From contig JAVQMD010000001.1 in the NCBI GenBank assembly GCA_032595675.1, forward strand, positions 1,148,640 through 1,212,639: a stretch of DNA of 64,000 nucleotides, given 5' to 3'. Below the pieces are notes generated by a model. That model was given only the letters and a program-made list of their open reading frames with translations, had not been told where the DNA came from and did no database searches. Every line of letters begins with the position of its first letter. Position 1 is the first letter of the stretch. Of the stretch, positions 34,110 through 41,480 are shown piece after piece. The position numbers and the translations under genes are program-made. This DNA comes from Candidatus Electrothrix rattekaaiensis. Lineage in GTDB: Bacteria; Desulfobacterota; Desulfobulbia; Desulfobulbales; Desulfobulbaceae.

Positions 34110-35177
34110 TTACTTGCCGTACATCTTTGTATAATATTCCTGGTAGGAACCATCCATAACCGATTCCATCCATTCCTGATTATCTAGGTACCAAGCGACG
34201 GTTTTTTCAATGCCCTGTTCAAAGGTGTATTTGGGTGTCCAGCCGAGTTCCCGATCAATTTTGTCCGCATCAATGGCATAGCGACGATCATGCCCGAGGC
34301 GATCTTTGACAAAGGTGATCAATGTACGTCGGGGTTTTCCAGAGGGGAGAAGACCGAGTTTTTCATCCAGCATATCGCAGAGCAGCTCCACGACCTGGAG
34401 ATTGTTTTTTTCGTTATGCCCACCTATATTATAAGCTTCCCCTAATCTTCCCTGCTCAACGACCCGGACAATGGCCTCGCAATGATCCTGTACATAGAGC
34501 CAATCACGCACATTGCCGCCGTCCCCATAGACCGGCAGCTCTTTTTCCTGCATGCCGTTATTGAGCATGAGGGGAATCAGCTTTTCCGGGAATTGATAGG
34601 GACCATAATTATTGGAACAGTTGGTCATCAGGACAGGCAGACCATAGGTATGAAAATAGGCCCGCACCAGATGATCCGAGGATGCTTTGGACGCAGAATA
34701 GGGCGAGCGGGGATCATACGGGGTTTGTTCGGTGAAAAAACCGGTTGCTCCCAGAGAGCCATAGACCTCATCCGTGCTCACATGGAGGAAACGGCATTGT
34801 TCATCCTTTTGCTCGCTATCCAGCCATTGCTTTTTAGCCGCTTCAAGCAGAGTAAAGGTGCCGGTGATATTTGTTCGAATGAACTCGGCTGGCCCGGTTA
34901 TGGAGCGGTCAACATGGGACTCGGCAGCGAAATGAACCACCGTGTCAATCTGCTCTTCCTGGAAGAGTTTGTCCAGAAGGGTTTGCTCGCAGATGTCACC
35001 TCGGACAAAACGATAGTTGGGATGCTTGCTCACGCCCTCAAGATTATGCAGGTTTCCGGCATAGGTCAGTTTGTCGAGATTGATAATTTGCCAAGTGTGT
35101 TGCGTCTCAAGGAGGAGGCGGATAAAATTTGCGCCGATAAATCCGCAGCCGCCAGTAACTAATACAGTTTTATCCAT
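34110..35177 (-). CDS. rfbB: dTDP-glucose 4,6-dehydratase
   Basis: 355 residues of the extended SDR family. The Rossmann NAD site is TGGCGFIGANFI, the catalytic segment is HVSTDEVYGSLG and the YxxxK pair is YSASKASSDH. NCSNNYGPYQFPEKLIPL is diagnostic for RfbB. The product dTDP-4-keto-6-deoxyglucose is the branch point for RfbC (rhamnose) and for the WecE-type transaminase at 26.4 kb. The ATG at 35177 has only a weak AAAGAACC upstream. It is the first gene of the leftward surface locus. Confidence 0.93.
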   Translation of the reverse strand: MDKTVLVTGGCGFIGANFIRLLLETQHTWQIINLDKLTYAGNLHNLEGVSKHPNYRFVRGDICEQTLLDKLFQEEQIDTVVHFAAESHVDRSITGPAEFIRTNITGTFTLLEAAKKQWLDSEQKDEQCRFLHVSTDEVYGSLGATGFFTEQTPYDPRSPYSASKASSDHLVRAYFHTYGLPVLMTNCSNNYGPYQFPEKLIPLMLNNGMQEKELPVYGDGGNVRDWLYVQDHCEAIVRVVEQGRLGEAYNIGGHNEKNNLQVVELLCDMLDEKLGLLPSGKPRRTLITFVKDRLGHDRRYAIDADKIDRELGWTPKYTFEQGIEKTVAWYLDNQEWMESVMDGSYQEYYTKMYGK

Positions 35178-35210
35178 GATGGTTCTTTGTAGAGTGTTTT
35201 TATAGCGAGC

Positions 35211-35259
35211 AAAAAAAAAGGTTTCGCCTGTATATTTTTTATTATACAGAACGAAACCT
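35211..35259 (-). terminator. Terminator downstream of tRNA-Pro
   Basis: On the minus strand AGGTTTCG pairs with CGAAACCT and TGTATA pairs with TATACA around an A/T loop. A run of nine T (35211-35219) follows. It ends the tRNA transcript before rfbB. Confidence 0.8.
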
Positions 35260-35284
35260 GTCAGTTCTCTGACTGAAAAATCAA

Positions 35285-35361
35285 TGGTCGGGAAGAGAGG
35301 ATTCGAACCTCCGACCCCAGCGTCCCGAACGCTGTGCTCTACCAGACTGAGCCACTTCCCG
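35285..35361 (-). tRNA. tRNA-Pro (CGG)
   Basis: A 77-nt cloverleaf on the minus strand. The acceptor stem is CGGGAAG/CTTCCCG and the D arm contains GCTCAGTCTGGTAGAGC. The anticodon stem CAGCG/CGCTG holds the loop TTCGGGA, so the anticodon is CGG. The T arm is GGAGGTTCGAATCCT-like. The discriminator is A, and CCA is encoded at 35287-35285. Confidence 0.95.
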
Positions 35362-35501
35362 ATATGAAATTATGTATTGCCAAAATTGTCCATCTTATCC
35401 TGTTATTCAGGACAGAATGCTTATAATATGATTCGGCGATGTTGGCAAGTTTAAAGTTTACTGGAACTGAAAAATAATGAGCCGGTTTTTTCGCTGAAGT
35501 T

Positions 35502-35774
35502 CTATTTGACAGCCTCGGAGAGCTTGCTGCCCGGTTTAAACTTAGCCACTGTTTTTGCAGGAATTTCCATGACCGCGCCTGTTTGAGGGTTTTTCGCCTG
35601 TCGTGCTGCACGCTTGGCAGTGGAGAAGGTACCAAATCCGACCAGTGTGACCTTGTCACCTTCAGAAAGAGCCTCTGTAATACTCATCAGCATACCATTG
35701 AGTGCTTTTTCTGCTGCTGATTTGCTGATGTCAGCTGCTCCGGCCATAGCTTCAACCAATTCTTTTTTGTTCAT
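35502..35774 (-). CDS. hupB: HU family DNA-binding protein
   Basis: 90 residues from the ATG at 35774, with a GGGAG site upstream; the frame is open further upstream without support. It begins MNKKELVEAMAGAADISK. It has VTLVGFGTFSTAKRAARQAKN, the HU signature before the DNA-binding arm, and ends KFKPGSKLSEAVK. HU bends DNA and compacts the nucleoid as a dimer. A perfect 26-bp dyad lies ~80 bp upstream of the start. Single-gene transcription toward the tRNA is likely. Confidence 0.93.
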   Translation of the reverse strand: MNKKELVEAMAGAADISKSAAEKALNGMLMSITEALSEGDKVTLVGFGTFSTAKRAARQAKNPQTGAVMEIPAKTVAKFKPGSKLSEAVK

Positions 35775-35850
35775 TCTCCCTTTCCTCTCTTGTATAGTGC
35801 GAATTTCAGTAATTGGTTCTGTAAACAACCTTTCTATCAAAGGTGTTCAA

Positions 35851-35876
35851 TATATCACGTTACATAACGTGATATA
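35851..35876. promoter_or_regulatory. Perfect inverted repeat upstream of HU gene
   Basis: The left arm TATATCACGTTA and right arm TAACGTGATATA (12 bp each) are separated by CA. It sits 77-102 bp before the HU start and downstream of larE. The form is that of a dimeric regulator site. The inner half-sites TCACGTTA are not a consensus I can name with confidence. Confidence 0.55.
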
Positions 35877-35966
35877 ATCTTGTCAAAGAAAAAAACTCTC
35901 TGTTCCTCTGTAGTAGGCAGGGGATATCTTCAGCAGGCATTATTAAACCGGATAGCGAAGCATCTG

Positions 35967-36791
35967 TCAACGTCCTTCTACGTCAAGAAAAATCTTGTGA
36001 ACACCCTTCTTTTTCAGCTGATTGACAATGTGCTTTCTCGTGGAACCAGAGCAGAGTTGCTCAAGGTGCCTCTTTTGCAATTGCACAAAAACCGTTTGTT
36101 CCGCGTTTGTATCCAAACGAACCCGGCATCCGGTAAAGCCGTTCTCCTCCAGTACCTGCTCCAGTCCGGCGATTTTATGAAGGCACTCAGAAGTAATGAG
36201 CACCCCATGAGGAATCCTGGTGGCAAGGCATGACGATGAAGGGTGGTCAGCCGTGTCAAGACCGAGGTTTCGGCTCAGGATGCGTATCTCCTTTTTGCTC
36301 AGGTCGCAGGCTGCCAGCGGAGTACAGATGCCAAGTTCGGCAAGTGCTCGTAATCCGGGGCGACCAGCTTCTCCCTGACGCAGATCATCGGCATTGGTGC
36401 CGTCCAGCAGGGTTGTTATACTTGGTATACCTTCCTGATGCAGGTGATCCAGGTGCGCCAGAAAAAGAGAGTACAGGTGTTTCTTGCAGAGGTAACAGCG
36501 ATTTTCCGGATTGGCAACAAAATTATGCCAGGCCAGTGGATTTATCTCGATGATCCGTTGTTGAATGGTAGCTGCCGGGTATCCGTGCCGTTCCGCCCAG
36601 GTATCGACACGCTCCCGCTCCTGTTTTTTTTGAAGGCAGGAGCGGGCATGGAGTACCAAGACTCTGTCTGGACCCAAGACATCAAGGGCGGAGCGAAGAA
36701 GAAACGAGGAATCGACTCCGCCGGAAAAGGCTATTCCCACCCGGTCGAAACCGGAGAGAAGGTGACGGAGTTGTTTGGCCTTATTGTTCAA
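35967..36791 (-). CDS. larE: ATP-dependent sulfur transferase LarE
   Basis: 274 residues with the PP-loop GIAFSGGVDSSFLLRSAL near the N-terminus and LDGTNADDLRQGEAGRPGL, a LarE hallmark. ENRCYLCKKHLY (CXXC) and SSSCLATRIPHG provide three cysteines, which fits the [4Fe-4S] type of LarE rather than the sacrificial single-Cys type. LarE thiolates the pyridinium dinucleotide of the nickel-pincer cofactor. larB and larC are absent from the window. It starts 5 bp after the DUF39 gene stop, so the two are co-transcribed, and it may serve another sulfur transfer. Iron-sulfur type is inferred from cysteine number. Confidence 0.85.
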   Translation of the reverse strand: MNNKAKQLRHLLSGFDRVGIAFSGGVDSSFLLRSALDVLGPDRVLVLHARSCLQKKQERERVDTWAERHGYPAATIQQRIIEINPLAWHNFVANPENRCYLCKKHLYSLFLAHLDHLHQEGIPSITTLLDGTNADDLRQGEAGRPGLRALAELGICTPLAACDLSKKEIRILSRNLGLDTADHPSSSCLATRIPHGVLITSECLHKIAGLEQVLEENGFTGCRVRLDTNAEQTVFVQLQKRHLEQLCSGSTRKHIVNQLKKKGVHKIFLDVEGR

Positions 36792-36796
36792 CCGTG

Positions 36797-38008
36797 TTAT
36801 TTTTCCGGGTTAAAAGAAAAATCAGCACTCGGTAAATAATCAACCGGCTCGCCAAGATGGAATTTTCCTTCCTGAATCCATTGCTTGAGAGTTTCTGCAA
36901 TCTTACGGGCACCCGGCAGCGAAGAGAGCGGGGCGGTCGGTACCTTTTTGCCTGCCACCTCTATCTCGCCACTCTTGAGCTGAGCATAGCTAACTTTGCC
37001 GTAATGGCGGGCAATACCGTTGGTGTAGTCATGACCGTAGTCCACCACATGGGTGAAGATTTCCTCGTCCGAAACCCCGGTGAACTGGGCCATTTCCTCG
37101 TTGAGGATGGGGATGGGGATCCCAAGGCCCACAGCAAGGGAGCTACCGTAACCCCGGAGGCTGACCCCTCTAAGCCAGTCCGCCGACATTTGTTTCAGGT
37201 CGCCCTGGACCATTATAGTGCCTGCCGGTCTGGTCGGAACCCCGTTTTCGCCACGCGGTGCGCCTGGGTTATGCTGCGTGCCCTGAAAGGTTACATAGCC
37301 CACACCACCACCGAGAAAGATGCGGGTGCCGATACCGATGGTGCGGTAGAGTGGGTCGTTGAGCAGGGGGCTGAGTTGACCTGCACTGCAATAATTGGCA
37401 TTGCGACAGTTAGGCTTGAGCGTGCCCATATACGTATAGACAATTTTGTCCGAGAGATTGACCGCGCAGTTATAGTTCTGATACCCGTTGCGGGGGTTGC
37501 AGAGCAGGGCATGAGGCATCTCGGCCAAGGTGATCTCTTTCTTGCACTTGGTGTTGGCGTAGCAGTCCGTGGGGTATGCCTTGGCTTCCAGATGCACGGC
37601 CTTGCCCGCCACCAGATCTTCGATGATATGGCCGCCGCCGTAGCGGAATTCACCGGGGTAGACCTGATTGAGTGGGTCGCCCTCTGTCGGTTCAGTCGCG
37701 CCTAGATAGAGATCAATAGCAGCCAGCCCGGCATAGGCGGATACCTTGTTGATCCAGACCTTCTGGGCCTTGATGGTCGGATTGGTCTGACCGAAGTTCA
37801 GAAATGCACCTGAGGAGCACATCGTGGAAAAGGTGCCGGTCGTGACCACGTCGATGCGGCGGGCCGCCTCAACAGGGCCTTCCTGCCGAACTATATCAAC
37901 CATCTCGTCCGCTGTGACCACCACGGCTTCACCCGCCTTGATCCGGGCGTTGATTTCCGCGTAGGTTTTATTCACCTCAAATCTGCTCTCTTGCTTCGGA
38001 TCGCTCAT
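36797..38008 (-). CDS. DUF39 homocysteine biosynthesis protein (L-aspartate semialdehyde sulfurtransferase)
   Basis: 403 residues of the HcyBio/DUF39 (MA1821) family. Recognisable motifs are TTGTFSTMCSSGAFLNFG, GGHIIEDLVAGK, ALLCNPRNGYQNYNCAVN and GVGYVTFQGTQHNPGAPRG. In anaerobes the family makes homocysteine from aspartate semialdehyde using sulfide-derived sulfur. This copy ends without the CBS or ferredoxin domains that some members carry. Several cysteines (MCSSG, CYANTKCKK) are candidates for sulfur carriage. LarE follows directly. The start MSDPKQESRFEVNK is the ATG at 38008. Confidence 0.85.
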   Translation of the reverse strand: MSDPKQESRFEVNKTYAEINARIKAGEAVVVTADEMVDIVRQEGPVEAARRIDVVTTGTFSTMCSSGAFLNFGQTNPTIKAQKVWINKVSAYAGLAAIDLYLGATEPTEGDPLNQVYPGEFRYGGGHIIEDLVAGKAVHLEAKAYPTDCYANTKCKKEITLAEMPHALLCNPRNGYQNYNCAVNLSDKIVYTYMGTLKPNCRNANYCSAGQLSPLLNDPLYRTIGIGTRIFLGGGVGYVTFQGTQHNPGAPRGENGVPTRPAGTIMVQGDLKQMSADWLRGVSLRGYGSSLAVGLGIPIPILNEEMAQFTGVSDEEIFTHVVDYGHDYTNGIARHYGKVSYAQLKSGEIEVAGKKVPTAPLSSLPGARKIAETLKQWIQEGKFHLGEPVDYLPSADFSFNPEK

Positions 38009-38086
38009 CCTCTTAGTCCTTTTCCTGTTGAATTTATCGGTGTCATTGTGTCTTGGCCGACAGAATCAAATAATCCACGATATTTT

Positions 38087-38419
38087 TTATATTCGCGAAG
38101 CATGTGCCAAAGTTCGCGAAATCCATTGCTGTATGTTTTGGCCGTTGACTTGAGCCGCTGTCGCGATTGCGGCATGAAGTTCCGGCTGAATACGGAGGGT
38201 TAATTTGCCGGAATAAGGTTTCTGCGGTTTTTTACCGACAACGGCGCATGTTTCAAGGTAATCTTCCACTGCTTCCTGAAAGGCGGCTTTCAGTTCGGCA
38301 ACGGATTCGCCGTGAAAACCGACCCGATCCCTGATGCCTGTAATATGTCCGACAAAGCATCCGTCATTTTCGTTGTACTCAATACTGGCGGCATAGCCTT
38401 TATATGTCATTGCGTTCAT
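38087..38419 (-). CDS. hicB: HicB-family antitoxin
   Basis: 110 residues from the ATG at 38419, where GGAG lies 6 nt upstream; a second ATG at 38410 also fits. The N-terminal HicB fold reads YAASIEYNENDGCFVGHITG and GFHGESVAELKAAFQEAVEDY. A ribbon-helix-helix C-terminus (KLTLRIQPELHAAIATAAQ) binds DNA. It should neutralise the HicA toxin encoded just upstream, which overlaps by 20 bp. Confidence 0.88.
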   Translation of the reverse strand: MNAMTYKGYAASIEYNENDGCFVGHITGIRDRVGFHGESVAELKAAFQEAVEDYLETCAVVGKKPQKPYSGKLTLRIQPELHAAIATAAQVNGQNIQQWISRTLAHASRI

Positions 38420-38717
38420 GTGTCACTCCAATTCTGGCCAGAAAATCACGCGCATCTCTAATCTGATACGGCTTTGCCTCTTTTTTTGGGTGAGGTCTGT
38501 GAAAGGTCGCTATCTCACCGTCTTTATGAAACCTGACACGCGAACCCTTTCCTTCAATAAGATCGGCACCCGCTGCTGTCAGGAGAGACTCTATTTTTTT
38601 CCAGGCCAGCTGTTTCGGAACAGGTTCACTGAAGATCGCGGCAAGTGTTTTTTTATGTTTTGCATTCACTGGTGCCGTTTCAACCCTTTCATTTGTTATT
38701 TTTTGTTTGCAACCCAT
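38400..38717 (-). CDS. hicA: HicA-family toxin
   Basis: 105 residues if started at the ATG at 38717 (MGCKQKITNE); an ATG at 38735 is also possible, and neither has a clear ribosome-binding site. The C-terminal ~80 residues are HicA: LAWKKIESLLTAAGADL, GKGSRVRFHKDGE and ATFHRPHPKKE, with the catalytic His. HicA is an mRNA interferase with a double-stranded RNA-binding-like fold. The order toxin then antitoxin is the classic hicAB arrangement. An N-terminal extension of ~25 residues is unusual and depends on the start choice. Confidence 0.82.
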   Translation of the reverse strand: MGCKQKITNERVETAPVNAKHKKTLAAIFSEPVPKQLAWKKIESLLTAAGADLIEGKGSRVRFHKDGEIATFHRPHPKKEAKPYQIRDARDFLARIGVTHERNDI

Positions 38718-38896
38718 GCTTAATGGTTTTAGCATGTTGAAATATTCTACTATACCTGAACCTGCATTGCACGCCAAACGTTTTCCGTTTTTTGTTGTTT
38801 TTGTTGTAGTTTGTATGGTTAACTGATTGAAATTGAGATGATAAACCTCGTGTGTCCGGAAAGGTATGCCGAGGGTTTGTTTTTGGTATTGTTCAT

Positions 38897-39775
38897 ATGC
38901 ATACAGGTGGTAATCCACAGACCTTGTTTCTTTCTCCTCGGCAGATCATTCGGGATATCGGGCTGCTCTGTCTTGGCGGTGTTCTTTGCGCTGTCGGGAT
39001 CAACAGTATTCTGATTCCTCATAACTTTGTTACCGGAGGGATCACCGGCATCGCTCTGATTGTCTATAAGATATTTCCTTCTCTTGATCCGGGGATGATT
39101 TATTTTGTCTTGAATCTGCCGCTTTTCGCCCTAGCCTGGATGGCGGTGGGGCGGCGTTTTTTTGTCTACAGCATCCTGGGCACGGTTGCGCTCAGTGTGT
39201 CGCTGCTGTTTTTTCATTTTGATCTCCAGATCGAAGACCGGATGCTGAACGCCCTGCTAGCCGGAGTGGTTCTTGGGACCGGAGCGGGACTCTGCCTGAA
39301 GACCTCGGGTTCGCAGGGGGGCACGGATATGCTTTCCGTTGTCCTGCTGAAGCGATTTTCCATCAAGATCGGCAACACCCTGATGGTGCTGAACGGTCTT
39401 GTTCTCCTCCTTATTTCTGTTTATTATTCCATTGAGGCGGTTCTGTACACCATGATTGTTGTTGTTGTCAGCTCCAATGTAATTAATCTGGTGGTGGTCG
39501 GTCTCAGTCAGCGCAAGGCTGTTTTCATCATCTCCCGTCATTGGGATGAGATTTCTCGGGAAATCCTCAAAGATATCCGGCGCGGCGTGACCATCATCAA
39601 AGGGGAGGGCGGGTACAGCCGCAAGGAAGAGAAAATCCTGTATGCTGTTGTCCAGCTCACGGAAATTGGCACGCTCAAGCGGCTCATTCACGGGATTGAT
39701 CCTCATGCCTTTGTGGTGATCAGCGATACCCAGGAGGTCATTAATTACAGGATCGGGAATCAGCCGCACTGGTAA
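38897..39775 (+). CDS. YitT family membrane protein (DUF161/DUF2179)
   Basis: 292 residues from the ATG at 38897. Five to six membrane helices hold the family motif IPHNFVTGGITGIALI, and LKTSGSQGGTDMLSVVLLKR repeats the pattern in the second half. The soluble C-terminal DUF2179 domain follows (RHWDEISREILKDIRRGVT, IDPHAFVVISDTQEV). Function is not established in most bacteria. It is divergent from hicA and convergent with the vapC module. Confidence 0.85.
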   Translation: MHTGGNPQTLFLSPRQIIRDIGLLCLGGVLCAVGINSILIPHNFVTGGITGIALIVYKIFPSLDPGMIYFVLNLPLFALAWMAVGRRFFVYSILGTVALSVSLLFFHFDLQIEDRMLNALLAGVVLGTGAGLCLKTSGSQGGTDMLSVVLLKRFSIKIGNTLMVLNGLVLLLISVYYSIEAVLYTMIVVVVSSNVINLVVVGLSQRKAVFIISRHWDEISREILKDIRRGVTIIKGEGGYSRKEEKILYAVVQLTEIGTLKRLIHGIDPHAFVVISDTQEVINYRIGNQPHW

Positions 39776-39789
39776 GGGGCGAAACAAGC

Positions 39790-40188
39790 TCAATCCCAGA
39801 TCGTCTGAACAAAAGAACAGGCCTGGATTTTCCCGTCCTTGGTTACCAGGGGCAGACCTGTGGTGAGTGCTGTGGCGGTAATGATACGGTCTGCCGGGTC
39901 GGCATGAAATGCTCCGGGCAGGTCAACGGAACGAAGGGCGACAGTGTTGTCCACCGGCATAAAGCGGACAAAGGGGAGGCTTTCTGTTTTGCGCACCCAG
40001 TCGTGTACATCTATGGACAGAGCCAGCCTTCCTTTGGCAACGAGCAGGGCAATTTCCCACGTGGAGATGGAAGAAAGAAGGATACCGTTTTGATCCATTG
40101 CCTGCTCTATAGCGGAGGCGGCACCTGCACCGAGTTTTTCCGGGTTACTGATCCACCAGAGCCAGGCATGGGTATCCAGAATGATCAT
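39790..40188 (-). CDS. vapC: PIN-domain toxin (VapC-like)
   Basis: 132 residues. The PIN acidic residues are visible in MIILDTHAWLWW, STWEIALL and FHADPADRIITATAL. PIN toxins cleave tRNA or rRNA with Mg. It overlaps the antitoxin gene upstream by 4 bp, which implies coupling. The start is the ATG at 40188. Confidence 0.88.
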   Translation of the reverse strand: MIILDTHAWLWWISNPEKLGAGAASAIEQAMDQNGILLSSISTWEIALLVAKGRLALSIDVHDWVRKTESLPFVRFMPVDNTVALRSVDLPGAFHADPADRIITATALTTGLPLVTKDGKIQACSFVQTIWD

Positions 40189-40421
40189 TTTTTCAGCACG
40201 TCCCAGTCATCCTGAGCAACCGGTTCCAGCGGGTCGTCATAGCGGAGGACGGAATTGCGCAGCTCCTCCAGCACGGTCTGCGGTTTATGCTGCACAGGGG
40301 ATATCTTTAGAACCGGTTTTCCGTGATCCGTAATGATCAGCTCCTGACCGTTTTTCTGTACTTGACGGAAATACTTGAGGGCCTGGGGTTTAAAGCGTGA
40401 TTTTGAAACAGTCTCCGGCAT
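40185..40421 (-). CDS. Phd/YefM-type antitoxin
   Basis: 78 residues beginning MPETVSKSRFKPQALKYF. The DHGKPVLKISPV motif is typical of Phd/YefM antitoxins that bind their own promoter. The C-terminal DPLEPVAQDDWDVLKK should wrap the PIN toxin encoded downstream. A candidate promoter lies 35-65 bp upstream. Confidence 0.82.
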   Translation of the reverse strand: MPETVSKSRFKPQALKYFRQVQKNGQELIITDHGKPVLKISPVQHKPQTVLEELRNSVLRYDDPLEPVAQDDWDVLKK

Positions 40422-40455
40422 GGTGTTTCCTCCTTCTTGTCTTTTTATTATGACT

Positions 40456-40485
40456 ATAGTAGCATGATCACGTTGATTTTGTCAA
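40456..40485 (-). promoter_or_regulatory. Sigma-70-type promoter of the phd-vapC module
   Basis: On the minus strand there is a perfect -35 TTGACA (40485-40480), an 18-bp spacer and a -10 TACTAT (40461-40456). It lies upstream of the antitoxin start at 40421. Confidence 0.6.
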
Positions 40486-40499
40486 GGAGCTGAGGGGAG

Positions 40500-40994
40500 T
40501 TGTCCGGTTCATCGTCTGAATCTTCGGGCTGTTCATTCGTCAAACGGAGACGTTTTTTTCTCGCGAGAGGTCTTTCTCTTGTTGAGAGATGTACTTCTCT
40601 TGTAAACATTGGAGCTGACAACAACAAAAGAGGCTGTCCATTCGTGAAAAGAAGCCCTTCTCTTCTTGAGAGAGGCACTTCTCTTGTTACGAGAGGTCAT
40701 CCATTCGTTAATAGTGGTCGTTCTCTTCTTGCGAGTGGTCCTTCTCTTGTGGCGAGAGGTTGTCCATTCGTTAAAAGAGGCGGTTCTCTTGTTAAGAGCG
40801 GCTCTACTTTTTTAAAGAGAGGTGCTACTCTTGTCGCGAGGAGCTGTTCGTTGAAAGAAAGTGGTTCTTCTCCGGTGAAAAGAGGAGGCTCCTGCGGGAC
40901 GAGGAGCCGTCCGCTGATTACAGGGAGGTATCTCGGTAACGCATGTACAACCTGCTGCGGACAACGTGCCTGTTCCGCTGACAGGAAAATCTGA
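40500..40994 (+). CDS. Heptapeptide-repeat ORF, possibly translated
   Basis: A 164-codon frame begins at TTG 40500, shortly after AAGGAG and GGGGAG. Residues 10-142 are 19 in-phase heptads with the consensus G-x-S-L-V-x-R, for example GPSLVAR, GTSLVTR and GCPFVKR. The product would be basic, serine-rich and contain several cysteines (RACSADRKI at the end). I do not recognise the family. Both strands are largely open because of the 21-bp periodicity, so openness alone does not prove coding. The next gene begins 24 bp after its stop with a strong ribosome-binding site. It may be a real repeat protein or a non-coding minisatellite. Confidence 0.4.
   Translation: MSGSSSESSGCSFVKRRRFFLARGLSLVERCTSLVNIGADNNKRGCPFVKRSPSLLERGTSLVTRGHPFVNSGRSLLASGPSLVARGCPFVKRGGSLVKSGSTFLKRGATLVARSCSLKESGSSPVKRGGSCGTRSRPLITGRYLGNACTTCCGQRACSADRKI
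40527..40925. repeat. 19 tandem 21-bp units with internal dyads
   Basis: Nineteen units of exactly 21 bp run without indels. Many carry the dyad CTCTTG-TT-nn-GAGAG, for example at about 40562-40589 and 40647-40710. A variant beginning GGYTGTCCATTCGT recurs every third unit (units 6, 9 and 12), so there is also a 63-bp higher-order period. Divergence grows toward both ends. Confidence 0.8.
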
Positions 40995-41017
40995 ACTCGA
41001 AACACAAGGAGGCTGCA

Positions 41018-41362
41018 ATGATCGGAGGAAGCGTACCCAAACTGCTACAGATCGCAGGAGAAATCAAAGAGGCCCTGGGCAAGATCAGCACGGACCTGCC
41101 TGCTGATGTCACGCCAACAGAAACGGCTGCCAAGATTGCTGAGTTGGAGACCGCGATTGCTGAGTTGGATGCCATCAACGCGGAGCGGACGCGGAAGGTC
41201 AATGTCAAGAGGGACAAGGCCGGGGCCTTGAGTGATTACCTCGTCCATGTGCGCCTTTCGGTCAAGGCGGCCTGCGGCCCGGACTCTTCGGAATACGAGA
41301 TGGTCGGCGGTACCCGGACGAGTGAGCGGAAGAAGCCTAAGAAGAAGGATAAGGAGGAATGA
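41018..41362 (+). CDS. Small helical hypothetical protein, 114 aa
   Basis: Not recognised by name. An excellent AAGGAGG site lies 5 nt before the ATG. The N-terminal two thirds are long amphipathic helix (VPKLLQIAGEIKEALGKI, ETAAKIAELETAIAELDAIN), probably coiled coil. Then comes VKAACGPDSSEYEMVGGTR and a Lys-rich tail (KKPKKKDKEE). I recall similar GPDSSEYE-GGTR endings in hypothetical proteins of other environmental bacteria. It may form a unit with the heptad-repeat ORF upstream. Confidence 0.65.
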   Translation: MIGGSVPKLLQIAGEIKEALGKISTDLPADVTPTETAAKIAELETAIAELDAINAERTRKVNVKRDKAGALSDYLVHVRLSVKAACGPDSSEYEMVGGTRTSERKKPKKKDKEE

Positions 41363-41373
41363 AGCTTCCCGGC

Positions 41374-41477
41374 CCGGAGATGAATCTCCGGGCTATTAAC
41401 GGATGTCCCTTCGGGATAAAATACATCCCGAAGGGACGCTACGAAAAGATCTCGCTGCTTCAGCGGCGGGTGAAAGG
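41374..41477. repeat. Palindromic intergenic element, copy 1
   Basis: About 104 bp containing three dyads: CCCGGAGATGAATCTCCGGG, then TGTCCCTTCGGGAT with ATCCCGAAGGGAC, and CGCTGCTTCAGCG. The same order recurs at 42674-42775. Both copies end in AGCGGCGGGTG. The two copies bracket the toxin-antitoxin cassette. Confidence 0.7.
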
Positions 41478-41480
41478 TGC

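Noticed and set aside
36857-37705. 282-codon frame antisense to the DUF39 gene
   Set aside because: Shadow ORF; DUF39 motifs on the minus strand are clear.
40527-40925. CRISPR array or iteron origin
   Set aside because: Units are directly abutting with no spacers, and no Rep or Cas gene is present.
40697-41005. 102-codon minus-strand frame with PLLTNGQ-like heptads
   Set aside because: It follows from the 21-bp periodicity of the DNA. It stops inside the repeat array, whereas the + frame is open throughout, and it has no clear ribosome-binding site.
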